A stretch of DNA of 64,000 bases. Origin: Solibacillus daqui (GTDB lineage Bacteria; Bacillota; Bacilli; Bacillales_A; Planococcaceae). The position numbers and the translations under genes were made by a program. Every line of letters begins with the position of its first letter. Positions within the stretch are counted from its first letter, which is position 1. This document shows positions 27,168-36,627 of the stretch, one piece after another. The stretch is from the NCBI RefSeq assembly GCF_028747805.1, contig NZ_CP114887.1, forward strand, positions 2,969,501 to 3,033,500, written 5' to 3'. The notes under the pieces were generated by a model. That model saw nothing but the letters and a program-made list of their open reading frames with translations. It was not told the DNA's origin and did no database searches.

Positions 27168-27815
27168 ATGATTGTCGAAGAAATTATGAACAGGGAATTA
27201 CATACGCTAACGCCAAAAAACTCTGTGCGTGACGCCGTGCGCTTAATGCGTGAAAAAAATATCCGTCATGTTCCAATAATTAATAAAGAAAAAAAGATAG
27301 TAGGAATCATTACAGACCATGACATAAAAAAAGCACTTCCTTCGTGCCTAAGAGAAGAGCCAAATTCCACTATTTACGATGCAGCAATTGAAGAAGTTAT
27401 GACGAAAAATCCACTTGTTGGCCATCCACTCGATTTTGTAGAAGAAGTCGCACTCACATTTTATGAATCTAAAATTAGCTGCTTACCGATTGTTTCAGCT
27501 AACGAATTGATCGGAATCGTGACAACAACCGATTTACTGTATACGTATATCGAATTAACAGGTACAAATCAACCGGGCTCTAAAATTGATATCCGTGTCG
27601 ATGATCGCCCAGGTATATTGTTTGAAATTACAAAAGTATTTCATGAAAACAAGGCCAATGTATTAAGTTTACTCGTCTATCCAGATGGTGAAAGTGAAAC
27701 AACTAAGATTTTAAGTGTCCGATTACAAGTAATTAACCCACTACAAATTATTGAAGCTTTACGAAATCAAGGCTACGACGTCCTGTGGCCACATGTGCCT
27801 GGCGTAACACTATGA
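27168..27815 (+). CDS. acuB: AcuB, CBS-pair and ACT domain protein
   Basis: 215 aa from the ATG at 27168, preceded by AAGGGGGA. Two CBS domains (about residues 1-58, IMNRELHTLTPKNSVRDAVR, and 75-135, VMTKNPLVGHPLDFVEE) are followed by an ACT domain (about 138-210, VDDRPGILFEITKVFHE). Role in the acetoin/acetate pathway is genetically linked but biochemically unclear. Its stop overlaps the acuC start (ATGA). Confidence 0.93.
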   Translation: MIVEEIMNRELHTLTPKNSVRDAVRLMREKNIRHVPIINKEKKIVGIITDHDIKKALPSCLREEPNSTIYDAAIEEVMTKNPLVGHPLDFVEEVALTFYESKISCLPIVSANELIGIVTTTDLLYTYIELTGTNQPGSKIDIRVDDRPGILFEITKVFHENKANVLSLLVYPDGESETTKILSVRLQVINPLQIIEALRNQGYDVLWPHVPGVTL

Positions 27816-28975
27816 AAAAAGCTGTTTTTATTTATTCGCCAGATCAGCTCAATTACAAATTTTCGGACACTCACCCGTTTAATCATAAACGCTTACATTT
27901 AACTATTGATTTACTTAAAAATATCGATGCTCTATCCGATGATGACATCGTACCTGCGCGCATGGCAACCGATGAAGAAATCGCACTTGCGCATGACCCA
28001 CAATATATTGAAATCGTCAAAAAGGCAGGTCACGGTGAACTCACTTCTTTACAAGGTGAGCCTTATGGCATTGGTACAGAAGATACACCGATGTTTACAA
28101 ACATGCATGAAGCAAGTGCGCTGCTAGTTGGTGGTACACTACAAGCCGTTGACTATGTGCTACAAGGGAAATCCGAGCACGCTATTAATCTCGGTGGAGG
28201 CTTACACCATGGCTTTCGCGGGCGCGCATCAGGATTTTGTATTTACAATGATAGCAGTATAGCTATTAAGTACATACAAGAAAAATACGGCTTACGCGTT
28301 CTCTATGTCGATACGGATGCTCATCACGGGGACGGCGTACAATGGTCGTTTTACGATGACCCAAATGTGTGCACCCTCTCCATTCATGAAACAGGTCGTT
28401 ATTTGTTTCCGGGTACAGGTAGTATTACCGAGCGTGGCAATGGTGAAGGTTATGGAACATCATTCAATTTCCCGATAGACGCTTTCACTGAAGATGAAAG
28501 TTTTTTACAAGTATATGAGCAATCCATGCGCGAAGTGTTTGAGTTTTTTAAGCCTGATGTTGTGTTAACACAAAATGGAGCAGATGCACATTACTTTGAC
28601 CCACTTACACATTTATATGGCACAATGAATATCTATAAAGAAATCCCTAAACTTGCACATAAATTAGCACATGAATATTGTAATGGACGATGGATTGCAG
28701 TTGGTGGTGGTGGTTACGATATTTGGCGTGTTGTACCCCGCGCTTGGAGCTATATTTGGACAGAAATGACCGATCAACAAGCGCCAACTGGTCCTCTTCC
28801 CCAAGCATGGTTAGAAAAATGGCAAGTAGAATCACCGGTACCATTCATTCCAACATGGGAAGATCCCCACCCATTATACGAGGCTATTCCACGTAAAGCT
28901 GAAATTGAGGAAAAAAATGCACAAATGCTAGAAAAAGCCTTACATATGGTTCGTTCAGAGAAAAATCGTATATAA
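27812..28975 (+). CDS. acuC: Histone-deacetylase-like protein AcuC
   Basis: Zinc-dependent class I HDAC-type deacetylase of 387 aa that reactivates acetylated AcsA. Zinc and catalytic residues: GGGLHHGF, VDTDAHHGDGVQ, then NGADAHYFDPL and VGGGGYDIW. Translationally coupled to acuB. A terminator follows. Confidence 0.94.
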   Translation: MKKAVFIYSPDQLNYKFSDTHPFNHKRLHLTIDLLKNIDALSDDDIVPARMATDEEIALAHDPQYIEIVKKAGHGELTSLQGEPYGIGTEDTPMFTNMHEASALLVGGTLQAVDYVLQGKSEHAINLGGGLHHGFRGRASGFCIYNDSSIAIKYIQEKYGLRVLYVDTDAHHGDGVQWSFYDDPNVCTLSIHETGRYLFPGTGSITERGNGEGYGTSFNFPIDAFTEDESFLQVYEQSMREVFEFFKPDVVLTQNGADAHYFDPLTHLYGTMNIYKEIPKLAHKLAHEYCNGRWIAVGGGGYDIWRVVPRAWSYIWTEMTDQQAPTGPLPQAWLEKWQVESPVPFIPTWEDPHPLYEAIPRKAEIEEKNAQMLEKALHMVRSEKNRI

Positions 28976-28982
28976 GTGTAGT

Positions 28983-29019
28983 AACTATGCAGTCTTTTAC
29001 AAGTTTGCATAGTTTTTTG
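28983..29019 (+). terminator. Terminator of acuABC
   Basis: AACTATGCA / TGCATAGTT stem followed by T6. Confidence 0.85.
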
Positions 29020-29179
29020 ATTGGAATATATTAAGTTTTTCGGTGTAATCCGTATAAGATACGACAAGCACTCGTGCTATTTCACGAGAGTTGTACATAT
29101 CTAAAGTTCGTTTGTTTTTCACAGCAAATACTGAAAAAATGAACTATAATAATCTTATTAACGGATTGGAGGTTTTTTT

Positions 29180-29593
29180 ATGTATAAACATATCTTACTA
29201 GCTGTTGACGGTTCTGAAAATTCATTACGAGCAGCACAGGACGCCGTAAAAATTGCTTCTGAAGAATCGTTCATTGAGCTATTTTCTGTCATTCCAACAG
29301 AAGGTATTACATCGCAAGCTGTACGTGCAGGTACTTTAGACAATTTAGAAGCAGAATATGCTCAAAAATTAAAGCAAGAACAAGAATACATTCAAGCAAA
29401 TCATCCAAATTCCAAATTAACAATCGTACACGGCCCAGCTGGTCGTATGATTTCAAACTATGCAAACGACAAAAAAGTAGACTTAGTAGTTATAGGTTGC
29501 CGTGGCTTAAACCCAATGCAAGAAATGGTGTTCGGTAGCGTAAGTACCTATGTAACAAAAAACGCAAACTGCTCCACTTTATTAGTTAAATAA
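29180..29593 (+). CDS. Universal stress protein (UspA family)
   Basis: 137-aa single UspA domain with ATP-binding-type pattern: ILLAVDGSENSLRAA at the start and GCRGLNPMQEMVFGSVSTYV at the end (G-x2-G-x9-G-S/T). Cytoplasmic, probably a stress or stationary-phase protein. It occupies the place where B. subtilis carries motPS between acuC and ccpA. RBS TTGGAGG; own terminator. Confidence 0.9.
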   Translation: MYKHILLAVDGSENSLRAAQDAVKIASEESFIELFSVIPTEGITSQAVRAGTLDNLEAEYAQKLKQEQEYIQANHPNSKLTIVHGPAGRMISNYANDKKVDLVVIGCRGLNPMQEMVFGSVSTYVTKNANCSTLLVK

Positions 29594-29599
29594 TTCAAA

Positions 29600-29639
29600 A
29601 AGGGGGACAACCAATAGTAATTCTAGGTTGTCCCCTTTG
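29600..29639 (+). terminator. Terminator of usp gene
   Basis: GGGGACAACC / GGTTGTCCCC stem followed by TTT. Confidence 0.8.
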
Positions 29640-29722
29640 CGCCAAAAATGAACATAAGCACAAGGCTGATCATGAAGAGCGTATTGTCCAAAATCTTTCT
29701 ACGTTTTGAATAGCTCCTATAT

Positions 29723-30721
29723 TTATTTACTTGAATCGCGTTGTTCCACACGGTGAGGCAGGATGACATGCTGCTCATCTATTTCCTCTTTGTTCATAAA
29801 CTTCGTCAGTAATCGCATTGCTACCGCGCCGATATCGTATAGTGGCAATACAACACTTGTAAGCTGTGGGCGTACCATTCGTGCTAATTTTGAATTTTCA
29901 AAGCTGATGATTTCAACATCACCTGGCACCGTTTTACCACTGTCTTGAATACCGTGAACTAAACCAATTGCTAATTCATCATTGCCAACAAAAATTGCCG
30001 TTGGTGGTACATCAAGTGCTGCCAATGTAGCCCAGGTTTCTAAGCCATCATCATAAGAGTCATCCCCTGCTACGATTAACGCTTCATCAATTTCGATATT
30101 TGCCTGTGCTAATGTATCTTTATAAGCCGTTAACTTATGTTGACCATTCACCGTATATTGCAGTGGGCCAGATACGAAAGCAATACGTGAGTGCCCGTTG
30201 CTAATTAATAGTTGGACTGCTTCTTTTGCCGCTGTGTAATAATCGATATTAACCGATGCAATTTCTTCCGTTTCACATATTGACCCTGCTAGCACAATAG
30301 GCACCGGACATGTTTCAATTGCACGCTGAATGTTTTCCGTTACTTCTTCACTCATCATTACAATACCATCTACCTGTTTGCCAAGCATTGTATCAAGTAA
30401 TGAAAGCTCTTTTTCTTCATTTTGGTCTGAATTTGCTAAAATAATGTTATAGCGATACATTGTTGCAATATCTTCAATGCCGCGCGCAAGCTCAGCATTT
30501 AAATTGTTTGAAATATCAGGGATGATGACTCCTACTGATGTTGTTTTTTTACTCGCTAGCCCACGTGCAACCGCATTTGGACGATATTCAAGTCGTTCAA
30601 TAACTTCTAATACTTTTTTTCTAGTTGTCGGCTTAACATTTTGATTTCCGTTTACTACGCGTGATACTGTCGCCATCGAAACATTAGCCTCGCGTGCAAC
30701 ATCGTAAATTGTGACAGTCAA
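29723..30721 (-). CDS. ccpA: Catabolite control protein A
   Basis: LacI/GalR regulator of carbon catabolite repression. 332 aa, with [23 protein letters not shown] and the hinge [12 protein letters not shown], almost identical to B. subtilis CcpA. The C-terminal sugar-binding-like domain should bind HPr phosphorylated on serine. The start codon is TTG at 30721 with GGGGAG upstream. ptsH with an intact regulatory serine lies in the same window, and a cre-like site is found at 55554-55567. Confidence 0.96.
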   Translation of the reverse strand: MTVTIYDVAREANVSMATVSRVVNGNQNVKPTTRKKVLEVIERLEYRPNAVARGLASKKTTSVGVIIPDISNNLNAELARGIEDIATMYRYNIILANSDQNEEKELSLLDTMLGKQVDGIVMMSEEVTENIQRAIETCPVPIVLAGSICETEEIASVNIDYYTAAKEAVQLLISNGHSRIAFVSGPLQYTVNGQHKLTAYKDTLAQANIEIDEALIVAGDDSYDDGLETWATLAALDVPPTAIFVGNDELAIGLVHGIQDSGKTVPGDVEIISFENSKLARMVRPQLTSVVLPLYDIGAVAMRLLTKFMNKEEIDEQHVILPHRVEQRDSSK

Positions 30722-30901
30722 ACTAATCTCCCCCTTTAACTTGTAAATTCAATAAATGATGGCCTAACCCATATTTATGTATAACATCATCATATAATAC
30801 TTTCATTTCCATTTTCAATCTAAAACCAAGTAATTTACTAGATTTCTCCTAATATTATGAACAACTCGTGTTGCATATAATCATATTTAATACAAGTTAG
30901 C

Positions 30902-30943
30902 AAGGGACTGTATTGAAAGTTGATTACTTTCCGCACAGTCCTT
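30902..30943. repeat. Long hairpin of the GGGxCTGT..AAAGT/ACTTT..ACAGxCC family
   Basis: Arms AGGGACTGTattGAAAGT / ACTTTCcgcACAGTCCTT flank a short loop just beyond the marR stop. No T run follows on either strand. A close relative is at 46002-46043. May still act as a terminator of marR. Confidence 0.6.
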
Positions 30944-30953
30944 CATGGTGAGC

Positions 30954-31385
30954 TTAGTCTTGTCGATTGAGAATCTTTTGTTGTAAGGCTACATAAATTT
31001 GAATTTCTTCATTTGTTAATGCCGAAAATAAATCTAAATGTATTTCTTTTCCTATCTTGTTTGCTTCAAATAATGCTTGTTTCCCTTTATCTGTAATGCA
31101 TAATCGAATTATGCGACGATCATTTTCGTCGAATACTCGCTCCGCTAACTGATTCGTAACAAGCTTATTCGCAATACTTGTCATTGCACCTTTCGTATAG
31201 CCTAAACGATCTGCTAATTCCACTTGTTTAAGTAGCCCATTATCTTTTAATTCTAATAATACTAAAATTGGAGAAATGCCGATTGGATACTTAAATTTTT
31301 TTGTAAATTTGACAATGTTTTCATTATTTATTAATTCAGTCATGTGAATCAATTGAAAAATATTTTCCTTAGTGATAAAAAGCAC
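30954..31385 (-). CDS. MarR-family transcriptional regulator
   Basis: 143-aa winged-helix protein: GISPILVLLELKDNG, KQVELADRLGYTKGAMTSI (recognition HTH), and FDENDRRIIRLCITDKGK (wing). Start uncertain: GTG at 31385 overlaps its GGGG RBS, and the next ATG (31343) lacks a clear RBS. The adjacent upstream gene is a short-chain dehydrogenase pseudogene, perhaps its former target. Ligand unknown. Confidence 0.85.
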   Translation of the reverse strand: MLFITKENIFQLIHMTELINNENIVKFTKKFKYPIGISPILVLLELKDNGLLKQVELADRLGYTKGAMTSIANKLVTNQLAERVFDENDRRIIRLCITDKGKQALFEANKIGKEIHLDLFSALTNEEIQIYVALQQKILNRQD

Positions 31386-31442
31386 CCCTAGCTCACAAAT
31401 TTATTAGTGTTATTATACTGAAACACCATTAACCATAATGAT

Positions 31443-31742
31443 TTAGCCAATGATGTATCTCGCGTCTTCAGAAGTTAAAAATACAGCAACTTCGCCGAAA
31501 TTTTTTTCTGGCTCACCCCACCAACCTAATGGAATACGGTTTAATGTCGCTTCATCCATACTTGTTTACAAACCTCTACGACAGGAATGTTTGAAATTGG
31601 TCTAATCAAGTTAATATTATATTTATCCAACTATTTCTGTTGCAACATGAATGACTTCTTTTGACGATACATAACCACCTTATATTGGTTGACCAATTAA
31701 ACCAATGCCTATAATAATAACAACTTTATCTATTAATTTCAT
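31443..31742 (-). pseudogene. Short-chain dehydrogenase/reductase pseudogene
   Basis: The 5' end reads MKLIDKVVIIIGIGLIGQPI then stop, recalling the SDR opening. The 3' end reads MDEATLNRIPLGWWGEPEKN then FGEVAVFLTSEDARYIIG and stop, the classic SDR C-terminus. Most of the middle (about 150 codons, with the catalytic YxxxK) is deleted and frames are broken. The rest of 31386-31898 shows no other gene. Confidence 0.8.
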
Positions 31743-31860
31743 TAAATAACACTACCCATGTTGAACTAATTCCATTGTAAAACACAAATAGTTTACAAGT
31801 AAACCATTCACTTATAAACCTTTAACATTTTGCTCTCACTATTATGTTCTTCAAAAATAA

Positions 31861-31896
31861 AACAATCCCTCTAATAAACATCAGAGGGATTGTTTA
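31861..31896 (-). terminator. Terminator of aroA(G)
   Basis: AACAATCCCTCT / AGAGGGATTGTT, a 12-bp perfect stem with AT-rich flanks. Confidence 0.8.
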
Positions 31897-31898
31897 TA

Positions 31899-32984
31899 TT
31901 ATTTTGAAACTTCGTATTGCTTCATGAATTTTAAAATTTCATTGTAGAACGCATTAAACGTTGGGATGTCCATTTGTTGTTGTTGATCAGATAACGCAAT
32001 AGATGGATCTGGGTGCACCTCAGCCATTACACCATCTGCACCGATCGCGATTGCCGCTTTTGCACACGGTAATAATAAATCACGACGACCTGTAGAGTGT
32101 GTTACGTCTACCATTACTGGTAAATGCGTTTCTTGTTTTAAAATTGGTACAGCTGAAATATCTAATGTATTACGTGTTGCTTTTTCGTACGTTCGAATAC
32201 CGCGCTCACAAAGAATGATGTTTTCATTCCCTTTTGACATGATATACTCTGCAGCGTGAATGAACTCGTCGATTGTTGCTGCTAAACCGCGTTTTAATAA
32301 TACTGGCTTGTTCGTTGCACCTGCAGCTTTTAATAATTCAAAGTTTTGCATGTTACGTGCACCGATTTGGATAACATCAATGTAATCTAAAGCATGATCT
32401 AAATCAGATGGTGTTACAATTTCTGTAATGACACCTAAGCCATATTCTTTAGATACTTCTTTTAAAATTTTTAAGCCGTCTAAGCCTAATCCTTGGAAAT
32501 CGTATGGTGATGTACGTGGTTTATATGCACCACCGCGAATTAATTTTAAGCCTTTTTCTTGAATTGTAGCAGCAACTGCTGCAACTTGCTCGAATGATTC
32601 AACCGCACATGGTCCGAATACAAAAGAAGGTGTACCTGAACCAATTAGCTCACCGTTCACATTAATGACAGTATCTTCTGACTTTTCCTTACGTGAAACC
32701 AGTAATTCTTTTTTCTTTTCTGCTTCAAGTTGCTTTAAAGCCGTTTTGAAGATTTGTTTGAAAATATAATCAACCGTCATTTGATTTAATGGACCATTGT
32801 TATTTTTCTTAATTAAATCAAGCATATGACGCTCACGTAATGGATCGTAACGGTTTACGCCTTGCTTTTCTTTAATTTTACCGATTTCTTCTACGACAGC
32901 GGCACGTTCGTTAATTAAACGTAAAATATCCAAGTTCAAGCTGTCAATTTGGATACGTAAGCCTTCTAAATCTTGTTGACTCAT
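31899..32984 (-). CDS. aroA: Bifunctional chorismate mutase / DAHP synthase, AroA(G) type
   Basis: 361 aa. The N-terminal about 90 residues are an AroQ-type chorismate mutase ([20 protein letters not shown]), which acts as a feedback sensor of chorismate/prephenate. The rest is a KDPS-like type I DAHP synthase barrel ([66 protein letters not shown]). First step of the shikimate pathway. Same neighbourhood as in B. subtilis, between ccpA and ytxGH. RBS AGAGGAA. Confidence 0.95.
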   Translation of the reverse strand: MSQQDLEGLRIQIDSLNLDILRLINERAAVVEEIGKIKEKQGVNRYDPLRERHMLDLIKKNNNGPLNQMTVDYIFKQIFKTALKQLEAEKKKELLVSRKEKSEDTVINVNGELIGSGTPSFVFGPCAVESFEQVAAVAATIQEKGLKLIRGGAYKPRTSPYDFQGLGLDGLKILKEVSKEYGLGVITEIVTPSDLDHALDYIDVIQIGARNMQNFELLKAAGATNKPVLLKRGLAATIDEFIHAAEYIMSKGNENIILCERGIRTYEKATRNTLDISAVPILKQETHLPVMVDVTHSTGRRDLLLPCAKAAIAIGADGVMAEVHPDPSIALSDQQQQMDIPTFNAFYNEILKFMKQYEVSK

Positions 32985-33163
32985 ATTCCTCTTACCCCTC
33001 TTCTTTGCGTATCCGGCACTTTAAGATAACTTAAAAGTATGATACATTTTTAAATAATAAGCTTATTATAATCAACTCTCACCAAATTGTCACGCATTTT
33101 TAATTTAGCGCTTCAACTCGCTAAAGTTAATTGCAGAAATAGTTAGAAAGGAAGCGTTTTCAA

Positions 33164-35320
33164 ATGACCAATAAATTATTTGCACTTGATATCGGTACTC
33201 GTTCAGTTGTAGGTATTATTCTAGAACAACTTGGAGACCAATACCATGTATCCGATATTTTAGTAAAAGAACATAAAGAACGTGCGATGGTAGACGGCCA
33301 AATACATAATGTTTTATACGTTGCAGAACTCATCAAAGAAATTAAAGCCGAATTAGAACAGGTACATGGGCAATTACAAAAAGTAAGTGTAGCCGCAGCT
33401 GGTCGTGCTTTAAAAACTGAGCAAGCAAGCGTTACTATTTCAATAAAAAATCGTCCAATTTTTACCGAAGAGGATATTAACCGCTTAGAACTTCAAGCGG
33501 TTCAACAAGCTCAGCAACAGCTTCTACAACAAAAAGGAGATGCAAAAAATAACCATTATTATTGTGTAGGTTATTCAGTACTACATTTCCGTTTAGATGG
33601 TGAAGAAATCGGTAGCCTCCTTGATCAGCAAGGCGATGAAGCAACAGTTGAAGTCATCGCTACATTTTTACCACGTGTCGTTGTCGAATCATTACTTGCC
33701 GCATTAAAACGCGCGGATTTAGAAATGGAGGCTTTAACATTAGAGCCAATCGCGGCTATTAATGTATTAATTCCACCAACAATGCGTCGTTTAAATGTTG
33801 CGCTTGTTGATATTGGCGCAGGGACATCCGATATCGCGATTACCGACAAGAGCACTGTAGTGGCATATGGGATGGTACCAACTGCTGGTGATGAAATTAC
33901 CGAGGCATTAAGTGACCATTATTTACTCGACTTTCCGATTGCCGAGACAGCAAAGCGACAAATGCATACAAACGATGAAATCTTAATTCAAGATATTTTA
34001 GGCTTTGACCAATACTTCCCTCGTGAAGAAGTGTTACAAGCAATATACCCCGCTATCGAAAACTTAGCAAAATCAATCGGGGAAGAGATTTTACGTTTAA
34101 ACAACCAGATTGCGCCAAAAGCGGTGATGCTTGTTGGCGGTGGTAGTTTAACACCAAACTTACCTGAAGAAATTTGCAAAATTCTACAATTACCAACAAA
34201 CCGAGTAGCTGTACGTGACGTCAATGCTATTCAAAACTTAACGCGTGCCGAGCATATCGAACCAACTCCTGAACTTGTTACACCTATTGGAATTGCCATT
34301 GCAGCTCAAAAAGCACCCGTTCACTATATGTCTTTAACAGTAAATGAACAAGTTGTTCGGTTATTTGAGCTAAAAGAAATGACTGTTGGCGATGCATTTT
34401 TAGCCGCAAATATTCGTGCGAAGCAACTTTATGGAAAACCAGGACACGGATTATCAATTACAGTAAACGGACAAAGTATATTTGTTCCAGGCGAACATGG
34501 CCAAGCTGCCCAAATTTTAGTGAATGGTGAAGCCGCATCGACAAAAACACAAATTAAGAGCGGTGATAAAATCGATCTTATTCCAGGTCTTGATGGTGCC
34601 GATGCAAAAGTATCTGTCCGAGAAATTATAGATGGTGCCACAATCAAGTCGATTACCATTCAAGAAAATCTGCATATGATTGAACCAAGAGTCCACGTTA
34701 ATGGTACCATCGTAAACTTAGATACGGCTTTAGTGGATCGCGATGTTGTTATGGTCGAATCAATTGAAACAATAGAAGATGCTTTTAAGCACACAAATAA
34801 TTTGATGCAGTTACAGCAATTTAATTCCTATTGTGTGCATATCGATGGCAAGCCATTATACTTGCCTGAGTTTTCATCACAGCCTTCGATAAACGGCAAA
34901 CCTGTTAAAATTAATTACCCTGTTCAAAATGGCGATGTAATCACTTTTGATCAAAGCTCTTTACCAACAGCTGATCAAATCGCTGCACATTTGGATATAT
35001 TGCTAGAAGAAAAAGTGGTCGTAACCTTCCAAAATGAACAGGTAGAGCTCATGAAGCAAGCTCGCGAATTTTCCGTCAATGGTCATGTTGTTGAGAGCGG
35101 CTCAACCGTACCGAATGGCGCAACAATTAAAATTTTAGAAAAAGATATGAGCAAATGGATTTACCAAGATGTATTCCGCTTTTCAACATGGCAGCTGCCA
35201 ACCACATTTAAAGGTTCATTTACGATTTTACGAAATGGACAACCATCAATGTTTGATGCTGAAATTTTCGGCGGTGACCGTTTAGAAATCCAATTATCTG
35301 AACAAACCGTTTCACAATAA
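33164..35320 (+). CDS. FtsA-like actin-fold ATPase with long repeated C-terminal extension
   Basis: 718 aa, against about 420-440 for cell-division FtsA. Residues 1 to about 400 form an FtsA/PilM-type actin fold: phosphate-1 FALDIGTRSVVGI, an SHS2-like insert, phosphate-2 VDIGAGTSDIAI, and adenosine motif VLVGGGSLTPNLPE. The C-terminal about 320 residues contain recurring beta-rich units marked by VNGQ/VNGT/IDGK/VNGH/RNGQ then V..GD.I, which look like tandem small beta domains (residues about 430-715). No membrane helix and no FtsA-type C-terminal amphipathic helix is evident. No ftsZ or pilin genes are adjacent. RBS AAAGGAAG. Function unknown. Confidence 0.8.
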   Translation: MTNKLFALDIGTRSVVGIILEQLGDQYHVSDILVKEHKERAMVDGQIHNVLYVAELIKEIKAELEQVHGQLQKVSVAAAGRALKTEQASVTISIKNRPIFTEEDINRLELQAVQQAQQQLLQQKGDAKNNHYYCVGYSVLHFRLDGEEIGSLLDQQGDEATVEVIATFLPRVVVESLLAALKRADLEMEALTLEPIAAINVLIPPTMRRLNVALVDIGAGTSDIAITDKSTVVAYGMVPTAGDEITEALSDHYLLDFPIAETAKRQMHTNDEILIQDILGFDQYFPREEVLQAIYPAIENLAKSIGEEILRLNNQIAPKAVMLVGGGSLTPNLPEEICKILQLPTNRVAVRDVNAIQNLTRAEHIEPTPELVTPIGIAIAAQKAPVHYMSLTVNEQVVRLFELKEMTVGDAFLAANIRAKQLYGKPGHGLSITVNGQSIFVPGEHGQAAQILVNGEAASTKTQIKSGDKIDLIPGLDGADAKVSVREIIDGATIKSITIQENLHMIEPRVHVNGTIVNLDTALVDRDVVMVESIETIEDAFKHTNNLMQLQQFNSYCVHIDGKPLYLPEFSSQPSINGKPVKINYPVQNGDVITFDQSSLPTADQIAAHLDILLEEKVVVTFQNEQVELMKQAREFSVNGHVVESGSTVPNGATIKILEKDMSKWIYQDVFRFSTWQLPTTFKGSFTILRNGQPSMFDAEIFGGDRLEIQLSEQTVSQ

Positions 35321-35370
35321 AAATTAGCGTCAAAAGTAAATAAATAATTATCTCCGCTAATTTTCCATTT

Positions 35371-35407
35371 AAAAACGGCTCTCAAAATGCTTGAGAGCCG
35401 TTTTTAT
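35371..35407. terminator. Bidirectional terminator, FtsA-like / ytxH
   Basis: AAAACGGCTCTCAA / TTGAGAGCCGTTTT stem with T and A runs on the two sides. Confidence 0.88.
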
Positions 35408-35889
35408 TATTCTACATCCGTATGACGTGTTGAGTTTGCAACGTCGCCCTGTGTAACTTGTGCTTCTTCTTCAGCAATTCCATCGATTATTGCTTCATAC
35501 TCATTTCCAAGTGGTTCTTCACCCTCAGAGGAGACCGTACCATCATCCAAAATCGGTGCTTGTTTTGCCGTTTTTGCTTTTACTTTTTCTACAATTGTTG
35601 TAGATTGTTCCTTAAGTTGTGATGATAGTTGTACAGTTTTTTCTTTCGCTGTTCCTGATAGCTCAATCCCTTTATCCTTAAGTGTTACCGCTTGAATGGC
35701 TACATCATTACGCAATTCGCTACCTGCTTTTGGTGCAAGTAATAAGGCCGTTGCTGCTCCGACAATACCACCGACTAATGCACCAATAATAAAATCTTTT
35801 CCGTGAATTTTATCATCCCCATAAATGGCGTCATTAATTTGCGTAAAATCTTGAGTTGCGTTGTAATTTACTGGTTGTTCTACCTTCAT
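35407..35889 (-). CDS. ytxH: YtxH domain protein
   Basis: 160 aa. A GxxxG-rich membrane segment near residue 30 (IIGALVGGIVGAATALLLAP) ends in the family signature APKAGSELRNDV. A charged helical region and an acidic tail follow. YtxH proteins are general-stress-associated and of unknown function. Probably cotranscribed with ytxG 34 bp upstream. RBS AGGGGGAG. Confidence 0.88.
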   Translation of the reverse strand: MKVEQPVNYNATQDFTQINDAIYGDDKIHGKDFIIGALVGGIVGAATALLLAPKAGSELRNDVAIQAVTLKDKGIELSGTAKEKTVQLSSQLKEQSTTIVEKVKAKTAKQAPILDDGTVSSEGEEPLGNEYEAIIDGIAEEEAQVTQGDVANSTRHTDVE

Positions 35890-35923
35890 AACAAATCTCC
35901 CCCTTATGTCATAAAATTAATAA

Positions 35924-36433
35924 TTATTTACGTTTAAAAAATCCAAATTTTTGCTTTGGTTCCATCGCTGGAGGTGTTTCATTTGTTTTTGTACTTGTAT
36001 AGACAATGTCATCTTGGTTAATCGGCTTGCGTTGACGCCATTGGTCAGCAATTCCCATCGCAACATTGCTCCACTGAACAACTTGTGCAATTTTTTCTTC
36101 GTTTTTGTGAACCTCTGTAGAAATCGAAGAAGTAACTTTTTGTATTGAGGTGTTTAAACTATTGACTGAATCACCAACACCTTTTACTGCATGAATAACA
36201 GAGTTTAATTTCTCTGATTTATCCGAAATATCATCTGCTAGAGCATTAGTTTTTGTTAGTAGGCTCGTTGTTTCACGTGTGATGCCTTCTAGTTGCCCTT
36301 CAATTCCTGCTACTGTTCCCGCGATTGAATTTAATGTATTCTTTAATGAAAACAGCGTCATACCAATACTTATACATAAGACTAAAAAGCCGATTGCTGC
36401 CACAAGTGCTGCAATATAAAGCACTACTTCCAT
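35924..36433 (-). CDS. ytxG: YtxG, DUF948 protein
   Basis: 169 aa. One N-terminal transmembrane helix (VLYIAALVAAIGFLVLCISI), then a long helical chain with heptad-like repeats (SSISTEVHKNEEKIAQVVQW) and a basic C-terminus (KFGFFKRK). This is the DUF948 architecture. It precedes ytxH as in B. subtilis, where the pair belongs to the SigB/SigH stress regulon; no such promoter was confirmed here. Confidence 0.88.
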   Translation of the reverse strand: MEVVLYIAALVAAIGFLVLCISIGMTLFSLKNTLNSIAGTVAGIEGQLEGITRETTSLLTKTNALADDISDKSEKLNSVIHAVKGVGDSVNSLNTSIQKVTSSISTEVHKNEEKIAQVVQWSNVAMGIADQWRQRKPINQDDIVYTSTKTNETPPAMEPKQKFGFFKRK

Positions 36434-36582
36434 CCAATATGACCTCCTCTATCTAATTCAATTTAAACATTCAACAAAAAATAAGACAATCCCTTTTCTA
36501 TAAATAGAATGACAATTTTGTCCACATTTACATATTCCCCATTCAAACTTGGAATAAAACACAAATTTTTGATATATGTATG

Positions 36583-36618
36583 AAAAACAGCTTAGCCAGT
36601 CGTGCCGGTAAGCTGTTT
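36583..36618 (-). terminator. Terminator of murC
   Basis: AAACAGCTTA / TAAGCTGTTT stem with T5 on the minus strand. The region 36434-36582 contains no gene. Confidence 0.8.
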
Positions 36619-36627
36619 GATTGTTTA

